Source of the DNA: Promicromonospora iranensis | GTDB lineage: Bacteria > Actinomycetota > Actinomycetes > Actinomycetales > Cellulomonadaceae | DNA length: 64,000 nucleotides | NCBI RefSeq assembly: GCF_028994775.1 | Contig: NZ_JAJQMN010000015.1 | Coordinates: forward strand, 1-64,000 | Direction: 5' to 3' | In this document: positions 1 to 8,359 of the stretch, one piece after another | Layout: each line of letters starts with the position of its first letter | How positions within the stretch are numbered: the first letter of the stretch is position 1 | Made by a program: the position numbers and the translations under genes | The notes under the pieces: model-generated | Told to the model about the DNA's origin: nothing | The model's input: the letters and a program-made list of their open reading frames with translations, nothing else | Database searches by the model: none

Positions 1-134
1 TGGAAGCCGGACGCCACCAGGTTGTTCACCTGCGAGGACAGATTCGTCAGCTGGTCCATGATCGCGGTCTGGCCGTTACGCAGCTGACCAGCGGTCCCAC
101 GGAGCTCCTCGTACGTCACGTTCATGTTCGCCAT
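1..134 (-). CDS. WXG100-family T7SS substrate, N-terminal part (runs off left edge)
   Basis: The first 44 residues of a small protein starting MANMNVTYEELRGTAGQL are visible; the C-terminus lies outside the window. The predicted amphipathic helix with regularly spaced Leu/Val and the turn region VNNLVASGF near residue 43 match the first helix and hairpin turn of WXG100/ESAT-6-like proteins, in which W-x-G is often replaced by a G-F/Y variant. The ATG is preceded by GAGAAGGGG at good spacing. Members of this family are about 95-105 residues, form helical-hairpin dimers and are exported by FtsK-type ATPases such as the one at 3.9-8.3 kb. It is transcribed in the same direction as the rest of the locus but is separated from it by a plus-strand gene and probably has its own promoter. 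Confidence 0.85.
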   Translation of the reverse strand, partial: MANMNVTYEELRGTAGQLRNGQTAIMDQLTNLSSQVNNLVASGF

Positions 135-410
135 GAAGATTCCCCTTCTCAGATCCCGGCCGGCCCCCACGGCCGATCCGACTACCCAGACAGTAACCAA
201 CCCACCAGACTCCGTCGATGGGTATTAGTCCCCATGCCACCACACAGTCACCCGTGCGCCGCGCAGACCGCGTGACCAGGGCCGACGGCGCCCTGGGCAG
301 GGCGGACGCGCCCCGGGCAGGGCTGCACGAGATGTTCCGTACCGCTAGATTCATCGGGCGCATGACCGCCAGCCAGGGCACCCGAACCGGACAAACAGGA
401 GTGGACACCC
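135..410. other. Divergent intergenic region between WXG100 and small membrane protein genes
   Basis: No gene is supported in these 276 bases. It must contain the promoters for the leftward WXG100 gene and the rightward gene at 411. On the minus strand a weak sigma70-like pair can be drawn (GTGACT, 16-bp spacer, ACTAAT at 224-229), but the matches are 4 of 6 each and I do not call it. Confidence 0.4.
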
Positions 411-656
411 ATGAGCAAGAAGCGGAACGCGGCGGGGGACGCCGCGACCAACCGTGCCGCACGGCCGGCGATGTACGCCTTCGTGGCGGCCGCCCTGATC
501 TGCGTGGTCGGGGTGATCCTCGCCAACGCCGCACCGGCCGTCTTCGTCGCACTCGGCGGCTGGCTCACCGTGATCGTGATCTTCTTCGTCATCGCCGTGT
601 GGGCCGGGCTCGCCATCGTGCGCAGCACGAACCAGAACGCCGACCGCACGGACTGA
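411..656 (+). CDS. Small two-helix membrane protein
   Basis: An 81-residue protein starting MSKKRNAAGD. A basic, polar N-terminal stretch of about 18 residues is followed by two hydrophobic segments (about 21-41 and 46-68) and a short polar tail ending NADRTD, so it should be a bitopic hairpin in the cytoplasmic membrane with both ends inside. AGGAG lies upstream of the ATG. It is the only plus-strand gene in the T7SS-like region. I recognise no specific family, and the function is unknown. Its position between a WXG100 gene and the two small proteins of the substrate module may be coincidental. Confidence 0.7.
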   Translation: MSKKRNAAGDAATNRAARPAMYAFVAAALICVVGVILANAAPAVFVALGGWLTVIVIFFVIAVWAGLAIVRSTNQNADRTD

Positions 657-673
657 CCAGACCGCTCAGCGGG

Positions 674-1336
674 TCAGGCCTCGGCGGCGACCGGATCGCC
701 GGGCACCGGCGCGTCGCCGGCGGACTCGTCCTCGAGGAACATGATCGAGTCCACGATCTCGTCGAAGAGCACGGCGAACGGCTCGGCCGACGGGATGTCC
801 GAGGCGTTCGCACGGACGAACAGCATCTTCGACGGGTCGACCGGATGGGGCATGTGGTACTCGAGGCGCATGGTCAGCACGTCCACCGCTTCGTCACCGT
901 CGCCGGCCTGCCCTTGCGACATCTCGACGACACGCGCCGCCGGCCGGCCGTTGCGCTGCACCGCGACCTCGCCCTCCGGGTAGGCGGCCCTGAGCGCCCC
1001 CGCGTAGTCACCCTCCGCGACCAGTGGGCGCACCTCCTCCGGCCAGTCCTCGTCGACCATCAGCAGCGCGGCGGGGAACGGCACCCCCGGCGCGATCTCG
1101 AGCGACATGAGGTACGTGTGCACGCCGATCGCCGCGGCGTCCCGTGCGGTCGCGAAGACCTCCTCGACGGCCTGTCGTCGCATGCGCGCGAGGCGATCCG
1201 CTGGACCCACCTGGTCGCGAACCAGGCGCTTGATGAACGCGGCGGCCTTCTCCGGGCTCTCCAGGGGGATGCTGACCCAGGTCCCGGGCACGATGACCCG
1301 CACCTGGCTACCCAGCACCTTCAGATCCTGCGTCAT
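674..1336 (-). CDS. Hypothetical protein of T7SS-like locus, paralogue-like partner of the 212-aa protein
   Basis: A 220-residue soluble protein. The start MTQDLKVL was chosen because it overlaps the stop of the upstream gene by ATGA; the frame stays open further upstream but that extension is antisense-like Arg/Gly-rich sequence. The N-terminal part reads VRVIVPGTWVSIPLESPEKAAAF, resembling the FELRLPESWHVVPTE opening of its neighbour at 1333-1971. Both continue with an amphipathic helix and then beta-rich sequence, so they look like diverged copies of one fold. There is no signal peptide, membrane segment or catalytic motif. It is the last gene of the WXG/487-aa module, a place where a chaperone or immunity protein would be expected, but this is inference from position only. 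Confidence 0.7.
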   Translation of the reverse strand: MTQDLKVLGSQVRVIVPGTWVSIPLESPEKAAAFIKRLVRDQVGPADRLARMRRQAVEEVFATARDAAAIGVHTYLMSLEIAPGVPFPAALLMVDEDWPEEVRPLVAEGDYAGALRAAYPEGEVAVQRNGRPAARVVEMSQGQAGDGDEAVDVLTMRLEYHMPHPVDPSKMLFVRANASDIPSAEPFAVLFDEIVDSIMFLEDESAGDAPVPGDPVAAEA

Positions 1337-1971
1337 GCCGCCTCCAGCTCCAGCGCCAGCCCCGCGAGCAGGTCCAGCATCTCCTGTGGCATGTCGTCGA
1401 ACGTGCCGACGCTGCGCGCGATCGCCGTGAGCTCGACCATGTCCGGGCATCCGTCGGGGAAGACGCCGAGCACGACCCGCTCCTCCAGGACCGCCGTACC
1501 CTCGATTCCGAGATCACCGAAGTGGCTGATCATCGAGTGCATCCCGGTCACCTCGCCGGCTTCCGCCGTGCCGTCCACCCGGCCGGCGAACGCGAAGTCG
1601 TGCTCCTCGGAGTTCTCGACGATCGCGGCCAGCTGTGCCGCGAACACGTCATAGCCCAGGTCCAGCTGCGAGCCGATCGTCAACATGGCGTCGACGGCCC
1701 CGATCTCGGGGTGCCGCACGAGCACCGCGGTCTGGAGCCCGCCGATCCGGGTGTCCACGACGGCGCGCCCGACGTCCGCCAGCTGCTCGGCCAGGACGTC
1801 CGTGATGTCGGTGGTCACCGCCTCCGGCCGGTCGGACGCCGGAACCTCGGCGACGAGGGCTTCCGCCGTCGCCCGCGCCCAGGCATCGATCTCCTCCGGC
1901 ACCTCGGTGGGCACGACGTGCCAGGACTCGGGCAGGCGCAGCTCGAAGCCCGCGATCCGCCGGCTCACCAC
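1333..1971 (-). CDS. Hypothetical protein downstream of putative T7SS substrate
   Basis: A 212-residue cytosolic-looking protein. It starts at one of two adjacent GTG codons that overlap the stop of the 487-aa gene (the upstream stop lies inside the TGGTGA run), so translation is coupled to it. It opens with a beta-strand/Trp pattern (LRLPESWHVVP), followed by an acidic helix and alternating strands, a layout reminiscent of MOG1/DUF1795-like folds. That resemblance is weak and unverified. Its stop overlaps the start of the 220-aa gene. Strict coupling to the substrate-like protein suggests an accessory role: chaperone, immunity protein or secretion partner. No motif decides between these. Confidence 0.7.
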   Translation of the reverse strand: MVSRRIAGFELRLPESWHVVPTEVPEEIDAWARATAEALVAEVPASDRPEAVTTDITDVLAEQLADVGRAVVDTRIGGLQTAVLVRHPEIGAVDAMLTIGSQLDLGYDVFAAQLAAIVENSEEHDFAFAGRVDGTAEAGEVTGMHSMISHFGDLGIEGTAVLEERVVLGVFPDGCPDMVELTAIARSVGTFDDMPQEMLDLLAGLALELEAA

Positions 1972-3428
1972 TTGCCTGCCACGTAGCCGTTGTTGCCGAA
2001 GACGTCGGAGACGCCCGTCACGGCGTTGTTGATGTTGCCGGGGAGGCCGGTGATCTTGCCCCAGTCACCGCCGGCGGGGCCGGTCGCCATCGAGTTGCCC
2101 TCGCCGTAGATGCCCCACCCGTCGCCACCAGCGATGCTGTTGCCCAGCTTCGCCGCGTTGTTGGCGAGGTTGGCGCTCTGGTTGAAGACCGCGCCGACGG
2201 TGGCGATGCTCTGCGCCGTGCTCGTGACGCCGTCGATCCGCATACCCGACTTGCCCAGCGTCGACATCATGTCGATGACGTCGTCGTTGCCGAGCGCGAA
2301 CCGGGCAGCGCCGTCCTTGTACGGGAGCGGGAACTTGGCGCCCTGCCACGAGTTGAAGGCGTTCTTGTACAGGCCGTTCTTGACCATGCCCGCGACGGCC
2401 TTGTCGCCCGCGCTGCGGACGAACGGAGACTTCAGCACCTCCGTCACGCGCTGGCCCTTCGTCATGGCCATGGTCTTCCGGGACGTCTTGAGAAGGGCCT
2501 TGCCGAAGCGGGCCTTCGCGGCCGTGTTGCTCATCCGCCCGGCGGTCGACACGACCGACCGTGCCTTGGCGTACTTGGCGATCGAGCCGATCGCCTTGCC
2601 GCCGAAGAGCCCCATGACACCGAGCCCGACACCCAGCAGCATCGCGCCGAACCCGATCTCGCCTCTCGAGAACTTCACGATGCTCTCGACGATCGAGATG
2701 ATCGCGCCGATAGCGGCGAGAACGAGCAGGATCTGCCCGAGGATCGGTACCCAGGACAGGAAGATGGCCAGGATCCCGGCGATGTCGCAGACGATCTTGA
2801 AGACCTTGTAGATGCCCTTGACGACGTTCTTGACCTTGTCCCAGCCGCTGTCCTCGAGGCCGTTGACCCTGTCGCCGGTCACGACCTCCTCGATCTTCGA
2901 GACGGCGCTGCGCGCGGCCGTGACCTTGTCGCCGTGGCCGCCGTTCCACTGGGCCTCGGCGTCGCTGATCTGCGCCTGCAGGTCGCTCACGACGTCGCCG
3001 CGGATCCTCTCCGCGCGCTTCGCGTCCGTGACGTCGGCGTCGCTCGCGTCCTTCGGCAGGTCGTCCACCGTCTCCGCGGCGGTCGCCGCGGCGGCCTGAG
3101 CGTCCTCGAGCTGGTTCCGGAGGGTCTTGAGCCTGTGAGCAGCCGGATCGGCCTCGTTCTTGGCGGCTCGGAGGGCAGAACCGTAGGTCGTCAGCGCCTC
3201 GCCGGTGTAGGAGTACCGTTCCTTCGCCTTCTCGATGTCCTCGCGGACCTCACCGGCGAGCTTGCGGGTCTTCTCCATCGACTTCGCCGTCGTGTTCGTG
3301 TCGTCGACGATCTGCTGGAGCGTCCGGACCGACCGGGTGATCGCCTCGGCCAGCTCGGTGTACGTGCGGCCCTTCGCCTCGACGGTGCCGGGTTCACCGT
3401 CGAGCTCCTCCCACTGTGTGTCGCTCAT
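1965..3428 (-). CDS. Putative T7SS substrate: helical N-terminal export-signal-like domain plus hydrophobic centre
   Basis: A 487-residue protein starting MSDTQWEELDGEPG after an AGGGGGAAAG ribosome site; earlier in-frame codons lie antisense to no recognisable protein. Residues about 1-95 form a helical region with the periodic pattern of the T7SS-signal/LXG-like N-termini (...LAEAITRSVRTLQQIV..., then GEALTTYGSALRAAKNEAD). Residues about 100-170 are coiled-coil-like. Residues about 190-285 contain two or three strongly hydrophobic stretches (IVCDIAGILAIFLSWVPILG and GFGAMLLGVGLGVMGLF). The rest is Gly/Asn-rich and ends in GKW. This architecture is common in actinobacterial WXG/LXG polymorphic toxins, whose hydrophobic middle aids translocation. 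I see no recognisable catalytic residues in the last 200 residues, so effector function is inference. Confidence 0.75.
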   Translation of the reverse strand: MSDTQWEELDGEPGTVEAKGRTYTELAEAITRSVRTLQQIVDDTNTTAKSMEKTRKLAGEVREDIEKAKERYSYTGEALTTYGSALRAAKNEADPAAHRLKTLRNQLEDAQAAAATAAETVDDLPKDASDADVTDAKRAERIRGDVVSDLQAQISDAEAQWNGGHGDKVTAARSAVSKIEEVVTGDRVNGLEDSGWDKVKNVVKGIYKVFKIVCDIAGILAIFLSWVPILGQILLVLAAIGAIISIVESIVKFSRGEIGFGAMLLGVGLGVMGLFGGKAIGSIAKYAKARSVVSTAGRMSNTAAKARFGKALLKTSRKTMAMTKGQRVTEVLKSPFVRSAGDKAVAGMVKNGLYKNAFNSWQGAKFPLPYKDGAARFALGNDDVIDMMSTLGKSGMRIDGVTSTAQSIATVGAVFNQSANLANNAAKLGNSIAGGDGWGIYGEGNSMATGPAGGDWGKITGLPGNINNAVTGVSDVFGNNGYVAGKW

Positions 3429-3442
3429 CTGCTGCTTTCCCC

Positions 3443-3742
3443 CTACTTCGCTGCCGCGTCTTCGAGCGCCTTGCCGAGCTCGGTGTCGATCTGCTTGAAG
3501 GTGTCCACGATCTGCGTGATGATGTCGGACAGCTTCTTGACGTTCTCCAGCATCTCGCCGCGCTTGATCTCCCACTTGTCCGCGAACTCGTTCACGCGGT
3601 CGCGGAGCTCGTCGTCGCCGGTCGCGTCGGCTGCGGCCTGAGCGTTCCCGTCGGCATTCTCCAGCTCGCTGGTGATCGCCTTGAGATCGTCCTTCAACGT
3701 CGTCAGCTGATCCATGTCGATCGACAGATCGTAGCCAGCCAT
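3443..3742 (-). CDS. WXG100-like small helical protein, Lap-like partner
   Basis: A 99-residue acidic, all-helical protein (MAGYDLSIDMDQLTTLKDDL...). Two predicted helices flank a turn with ADKWEIKRG, so Trp is retained near the middle but followed by E-I, not x-G. The length and helical-hairpin pattern match WXG100 proteins and the small Lap1/Lap2 targeting factors that precede LXG toxins in firmicute T7SS loci. It lies only 14 nt upstream of the 487-aa gene and so is probably cotranslated with it. Likely role: secreted partner or targeting chaperone of that protein. The gene is isolated from the upstream ATPase gene by the hairpin at 3800-3845. Confidence 0.8.
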   Translation of the reverse strand: MAGYDLSIDMDQLTTLKDDLKAITSELENADGNAQAAADATGDDELRDRVNEFADKWEIKRGEMLENVKKLSDIITQIVDTFKQIDTELGKALEDAAAK

Positions 3743-3799
3743 CGTTCCCCCTGCTTTCTCGGGCCAGGTCCTGCGTCCAAGGGAACCGTACTTGGGCTG

Positions 3800-3845
3800 C
3801 CGACAGAACGGCCATGGGGAGCACTCCCCATGGCCGTTCTGTCGG
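3800..3845. terminator. Perfect 22-bp inverted repeat between EssC-like and WXG100 genes
   Basis: Two 22-base arms (3800-3821 and 3824-3845; core GACAGAACGGCCATGGGGAG) are perfectly complementary with only the two bases CA between them. The repeat lies 23 bp after the stop of the FtsK-like gene and 57 bp before the next start. In RNA this forms a very stable hairpin, but there is no U-tract on either side, as in the I-shaped terminators reported for actinobacteria. It could instead be an mRNA-processing or protection element that sets high expression of the WXG100 gene, or a protein-binding palindrome. Confidence 0.6.
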
Positions 3846-3868
3846 TCAGCCCTCGGTCAGCCCGCGGG

Positions 3869-6800
3869 TCAGCCCTCGGACCCCAGAACGAGCGGGACCT
3901 GTACCCGGACGCTCTTGCCGCGCGCGATCCACGCGCCGCGCCCCGGCGGGAACTCGCCCTTCGCCGCACGCGGGAGCGAGGTCTTGAGGATCGTGTCGCC
4001 GTCCAGGTTCTCCGGCTGGAGCAGCAGACCGCGGCGACCGCTCTTGACCTCGGAGAGCAGCGGCCAGGTGGCCCCCCACGAGCCGGTCTCGGCCTCGGCC
4101 ACCAGCAGGTGGTCCGACTTCTTGATGGCCTTGGTGAGGTCCTGGATCGGCTTGTCCGCCGGCGTCTGCAGGTAGTCGTTGAGACCCTCGATGACCACGA
4201 CGACGCCGGGCGCGGTGTCCTCGTCCTGCACCGCCGCGAGCAGCTCCTTGGCCATCTCGGCGACCTTGTCCACACCCATCGCGACGTCGGCCCACGTGAC
4301 CTCGCCCGCGATCGGCGACCGCGACTGCGCGAACAGGTAGAGCCGGGCCCCGGGGTTGGCCCGCTGGACCGCCCGTGCGATGTGGACCAGCGCGTTCGAG
4401 CGGCCGGCTCCGGGCGGGCCCGCGACGACGAGCGTGCCCGTCGGGTCGAACGGCAGGGGCTCCAGGGCGATGTTGTCCAGACCGAGTACCGGCTGGCCGT
4501 TGACCGAGGCCGGCAGCTCCCGCGCGTCGTACTCGGCGGGCAGCACGCGGACGGACGGAGCGGGACGTACCCCGGCCCGGCGCATCGACTCCGCGAGCCG
4601 GTCGGTGGCGAGCGCCTGCTCCTGCACCGACTTGGTGCCGCCGACCACGGCGACCTGGACCTCCAGGCCGTCGACGACGGCGCGCCCGCTGGGCGACGTC
4701 GGCGTCACGATGTCGCGCGGCGCGTTGAACGCGAGATACCCGTCGTCGGTCATGCGGAGCAGGATGTTGCGCTGCACCAGCGACCGCACGTACGTCGGCA
4801 CGGCACCCGAGCGGTCGGCCGTGAACACCACGTGGATGCCGAGGCCGCGGCCGTCGTTGAGGATGTCGCGGAACGCCTCGAACCACTCGGCGCGGCCCGC
4901 CCCCACCTCGTACTCGTCGCGGAAGTTCGCGAACCCGTCCACGAGCAGGAGGATGCGCGGCACGTCCTGGCGGCCGGTGACCTGGCGGTACTCCGTCACG
5001 CTCGCGGCGTTGACCGCGGCGAACGACTCGCCGCGGCGCAGCAGCTCGTCGCGCAGCATCCGCATCAGACCCACCACGCGCTCGGTGTCGTCGCCCCGGG
5101 CGATCGTGCCGACGTGCGGCAGGGACTCCAGCATGCGCAGCGCACCGGCCGCGAAGTCGAGCCCGTACACGTGCACCGGACCGCCGCGCGGCGTGATGCC
5201 GGCGACGGCCGCGAGCGTGCGCAGCGTGGTCGACTTGCCGGAACCGCCGGTGCCGTAGACACCGAGGTGGCCGTCCTGGTCCGGGCGGAAGTACTGCGGC
5301 GCCTGGGCCTGGTGCTCCGGGATGTCCGCCACGCCGATGAGCAGCTCGGTGTCGGTGCGCTGGTACAGCCGCGTCAGGTCGTAGACGTCGGCGAGCGAGT
5401 CCAGCCACGGCCTGCGCGGGACCGGCAGGCGGCCACGCTCGAACGCCTCCTGGATCCGGGCGACGAGGCGCTGCTGGTCGTTGGGGCCGAGGTCCTTCTC
5501 GTCGACGGAGACGTCCGACTCGACGACCGGCTCCTCCCACTTCTCCTCACGGCCGAAGTGCAGGCGGGCGACCTCCACCTTGGCACGCTCGGGCGCGCGG
5601 GTGCTCCATGCGCCGGCGTAGCCGGACTGAAACGCCTGCACGCGGCCGGGGCCGGTCTTGACGAGCCCGCGCCCGGGGATCGACGGGTCGACGAAGGCCG
5701 CGTCCTTCACGTCGACGACGTCGGTGGAGTCCGACTCGTCGGCCATGCGGAGCGCCACGCGCATGTTGGTGTTGGCGCGCAGGTTGTCCTTGATGACACC
5801 GGCCGGACGCTGCGTGGCCATGATCAGGTGGATGCCGAGCGAGCGGCCTCGCTGGGCGACGTCGACGACGCCGTCCACGAACTCGGGGACGTCACCCACG
5901 AGGGCGGCGAACTCGTCGATCACGATGACCAGGGCCGGCGGGGTCTCCGGGTCGCCGCGCTTCTCCAGCTCGAGCAGGTCCTTCGCCTTCTTGCGGTTGA
6001 ACAGGTGCTCCCGGTGGTGCAGCTCGGCCCGGAGGCTCGTGATCGCCCGCAGCACCAGGTGCGGCGACAGGTCGGTGACCAGGCCGACGCAGTGCGGCAG
6101 GTTCACGCAGTCGGCGAACGCCGAACCACCCTTGTAGTCCACGAACAGGAACGTCACACGGTCCGGGCTGTACTCGGCGGCCATCGCGAGCACCCACGCC
6201 TGCAGGAACTCCGACTTACCGGCACCCGTGGTACCGCCCACCAGGGCGTGCGGGCCCTGGCTGCGCAGGTCGAGGTGCTGGGCGTCCACACCGGCCGAGC
6301 CGACGATCGCACGCAGGGAACCGGGCCGCTTGCGCCGCACGCCCTGACCGGTGCGGTCGTAGACCGACAGGTTCTGGCGCCAGCGCTCCATGACGGCGTC
6401 GGGGTTCTCGAACAGGTCATGGCCCAGCAGGGCCGGCATCGTGATCGAGCGCGGCAGGTCGGACGCGTCCTCGACGATGGCGCCCGCGTCGAACACCGGC
6501 GCCAGCCGGCGCCCGTACTCGAGGGCCGACTTGCCGTCGACCTCCTCCAGGACGATGTCGTCGACCCAGCGGCCGAGGCGCACCATGCCGACGCGCGGGC
6601 CCTCCTGGCCCACCTCGACGAACGTACGGCACGCGGCGGGCAGGCCCGACGTGTCCGCGGAGATCCACAGCGGGTAGACGCCGGCGTCGGCGCCCATCTC
6701 GGCGAGCTGGATGAGCCGCGCGCGGTCCACGTCGATGTCGTCGGAGATGACCACGACGACCGCGGGCACGGGCGACTTGGTCCCGGTGTCGGTCTTGCTC

Positions 6801-8347
6801 TTGTCGCCGACGTCGCTGCCGCGCTCCAGCGCCGCGGCGTCCTCGGCCAGGGCACCTCGGCGCTGGTTGCCGCGCACCGCCTTCAGCCGGGTCGAGATCA
6901 GCTCCTCGAGCTGCGCCAGCAGGCGCTGCGCGCCGGAGGCGGAGTCCGCGAGGTGGTGCCCGTCGATCGGGCTGTGGGCCGACGACGTGTGCGGGATCCA
7001 GGTGAGCCACTGCAGGTGCTGCGTCCACACCGGGCTCACGATGCTGGTGACCACGAGCTCCGACGGCGAGTGCAGGCCGGTGAGCTGCAGCAGCGTCGCG
7101 TTCAGGGATCCGATGACTCGCGGCGGCGGTCCGGCGAAGCCGAGCGCGCCCGCGTCGTACAGGTTCTCCACCACGGGGACGCCGTCCACGTCCTTGTACT
7201 GCTCCACCAGGTCGTCCAGGATGTCCTGGTACTCCTTCATGAGCGCGCCCTTGCCGCCCGTCTTCACGGTGTTGCGCGACGGCATGGTGCCCAGCCCGAA
7301 CCGGACGTTGAGGAAGCTCCAGTGCTCCGGGCGGCGCGTCCACAGCAGCGGGCCGTGACGCATCGCCTCGACGTAGACGTGCTGGGTGGCAGGCGCCTCA
7401 CGGAGGCGGACGGAACGTTCCGTCTCCTTCTCCTCCTTGAGGACCGCACGCAGCGAGGACAGCCGCTCCTCGAACCGCTCGACGTCACGCTCCATCCGCT
7501 TGCGCTTCTGCCGCTTCTGCGTGACGTGGTTGCCGATCATCATCAGCGGTGCCATGAGGACGAACAGCAGGGACGCGGGGCGCCCGGTCAGCATGAACAT
7601 CGCGCCGCCCATCAGCACCGGCGCGAGCAGTGCCAGGAACGGGAACTCCGTCGGGTCCGTCTCCTTCGGCGCCTCCGGGGAGTCGAACTCCTCCCCCTTG
7701 TAGCGCGCCTCGACCCGCGGCGACCGCGTGAACGCGACAGGGCCGGCCTTGGGCGTCACACCCGTGATGGTGCTCGGCCGGCGGCTCTCGATGGTGACGG
7801 CCGTGTCACCCAGCACCACCCGCTGCGAGCCCTCGATGCGGAGGCGCTGCACGTGCTCGCCGTCGACCAGGATGCCGTTGGCGGACCCGAGGTCGACGAC
7901 CTCGACGTCTTCGGACACGTCCAGGCGCAGGTGCTTCTTCGACACCATCGGGTCGTCGACCACGACGTCGCACTCCTGCGAGCGGCCGAGCACCCAGGAG
8001 CCCTCCGTGAGCTCCACGGTGCCGGCGCCCTCGATGCGGACCGCCGCGCGGACGGCGTCGGAACCCGGGTAGTCGAAGCCGGGCATCGCCTGCTCCACCG
8101 AGGCGACGAACGCACCCGAGCCGATCCACGCCTCACCGAGCGCGGCGTCGGCCGGGAGGCGGACCGGCCGGTCCTGGCCCGGCAGCTGGGCCTCCAGGGT
8201 GCGGGGCCGCCCCGGGGCGCCGGGCGCCGACGGGTCCACCCGAGCGATCGTGTCGGCGATCTCGCCGATCCGGGCACCGGCGTCGGCGGTCACCACGACA
8301 TCGTCGTGACTACCGTCCGAGCGTACGAGCGTCACCTTGACGCGCAT
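3869..8347 (-). CDS. EssC/EccC-type FtsK/SpoIIIE secretion ATPase with N-terminal FHA domain
   Basis: A 1,492-residue motor of a type VII-like secretion system, predicted to sit in the membrane and drive export of WXG100 proteins. Residues 1-100 are a small beta-rich domain, possibly ubiquitin-like or a degenerate FHA. A classical FHA domain follows at about 115-195 (GRSQECDVVVDD...VSKKHLRL). A hydrophobic hairpin lies at about 235-275. Three FtsK-like ATPase modules follow: Walker A GGTTGAGKS at about 703 with Walker B VIVIDEF at about 803; GTGGSGKS at about 1031; and GPPGAGRS at about 1308, where Lys is replaced by Arg. The fused FHA resembles firmicute EssC rather than mycobacterial EccCa/EccCb. 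The gene follows the small membrane gene by 12 bp. The FHA domain suggests docking of a phosphorylated partner, plausibly made by the kinase at 9.4-11.0 kb. Confidence 0.93.
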   Translation of the reverse strand: MRVKVTLVRSDGSHDDVVVTADAGARIGEIADTIARVDPSAPGAPGRPRTLEAQLPGQDRPVRLPADAALGEAWIGSGAFVASVEQAMPGFDYPGSDAVRAAVRIEGAGTVELTEGSWVLGRSQECDVVVDDPMVSKKHLRLDVSEDVEVVDLGSANGILVDGEHVQRLRIEGSQRVVLGDTAVTIESRRPSTITGVTPKAGPVAFTRSPRVEARYKGEEFDSPEAPKETDPTEFPFLALLAPVLMGGAMFMLTGRPASLLFVLMAPLMMIGNHVTQKRQKRKRMERDVERFEERLSSLRAVLKEEKETERSVRLREAPATQHVYVEAMRHGPLLWTRRPEHWSFLNVRFGLGTMPSRNTVKTGGKGALMKEYQDILDDLVEQYKDVDGVPVVENLYDAGALGFAGPPPRVIGSLNATLLQLTGLHSPSELVVTSIVSPVWTQHLQWLTWIPHTSSAHSPIDGHHLADSASGAQRLLAQLEELISTRLKAVRGNQRRGALAEDAAALERGSDVGDKSKTDTGTKSPVPAVVVVISDDIDVDRARLIQLAEMGADAGVYPLWISADTSGLPAACRTFVEVGQEGPRVGMVRLGRWVDDIVLEEVDGKSALEYGRRLAPVFDAGAIVEDASDLPRSITMPALLGHDLFENPDAVMERWRQNLSVYDRTGQGVRRKRPGSLRAIVGSAGVDAQHLDLRSQGPHALVGGTTGAGKSEFLQAWVLAMAAEYSPDRVTFLFVDYKGGSAFADCVNLPHCVGLVTDLSPHLVLRAITSLRAELHHREHLFNRKKAKDLLELEKRGDPETPPALVIVIDEFAALVGDVPEFVDGVVDVAQRGRSLGIHLIMATQRPAGVIKDNLRANTNMRVALRMADESDSTDVVDVKDAAFVDPSIPGRGLVKTGPGRVQAFQSGYAGAWSTRAPERAKVEVARLHFGREEKWEEPVVESDVSVDEKDLGPNDQQRLVARIQEAFERGRLPVPRRPWLDSLADVYDLTRLYQRTDTELLIGVADIPEHQAQAPQYFRPDQDGHLGVYGTGGSGKSTTLRTLAAVAGITPRGGPVHVYGLDFAAGALRMLESLPHVGTIARGDDTERVVGLMRMLRDELLRRGESFAAVNAASVTEYRQVTGRQDVPRILLLVDGFANFRDEYEVGAGRAEWFEAFRDILNDGRGLGIHVVFTADRSGAVPTYVRSLVQRNILLRMTDDGYLAFNAPRDIVTPTSPSGRAVVDGLEVQVAVVGGTKSVQEQALATDRLAESMRRAGVRPAPSVRVLPAEYDARELPASVNGQPVLGLDNIALEPLPFDPTGTLVVAGPPGAGRSNALVHIARAVQRANPGARLYLFAQSRSPIAGEVTWADVAMGVDKVAEMAKELLAAVQDEDTAPGVVVVIEGLNDYLQTPADKPIQDLTKAIKKSDHLLVAEAETGSWGATWPLLSEVKSGRRGLLLQPENLDGDTILKTSLPRAAKGEFPPGRGAWIARGKSVRVQVPLVLGSEG

Positions 8348-8359
8348 GAATCCTCCCCG

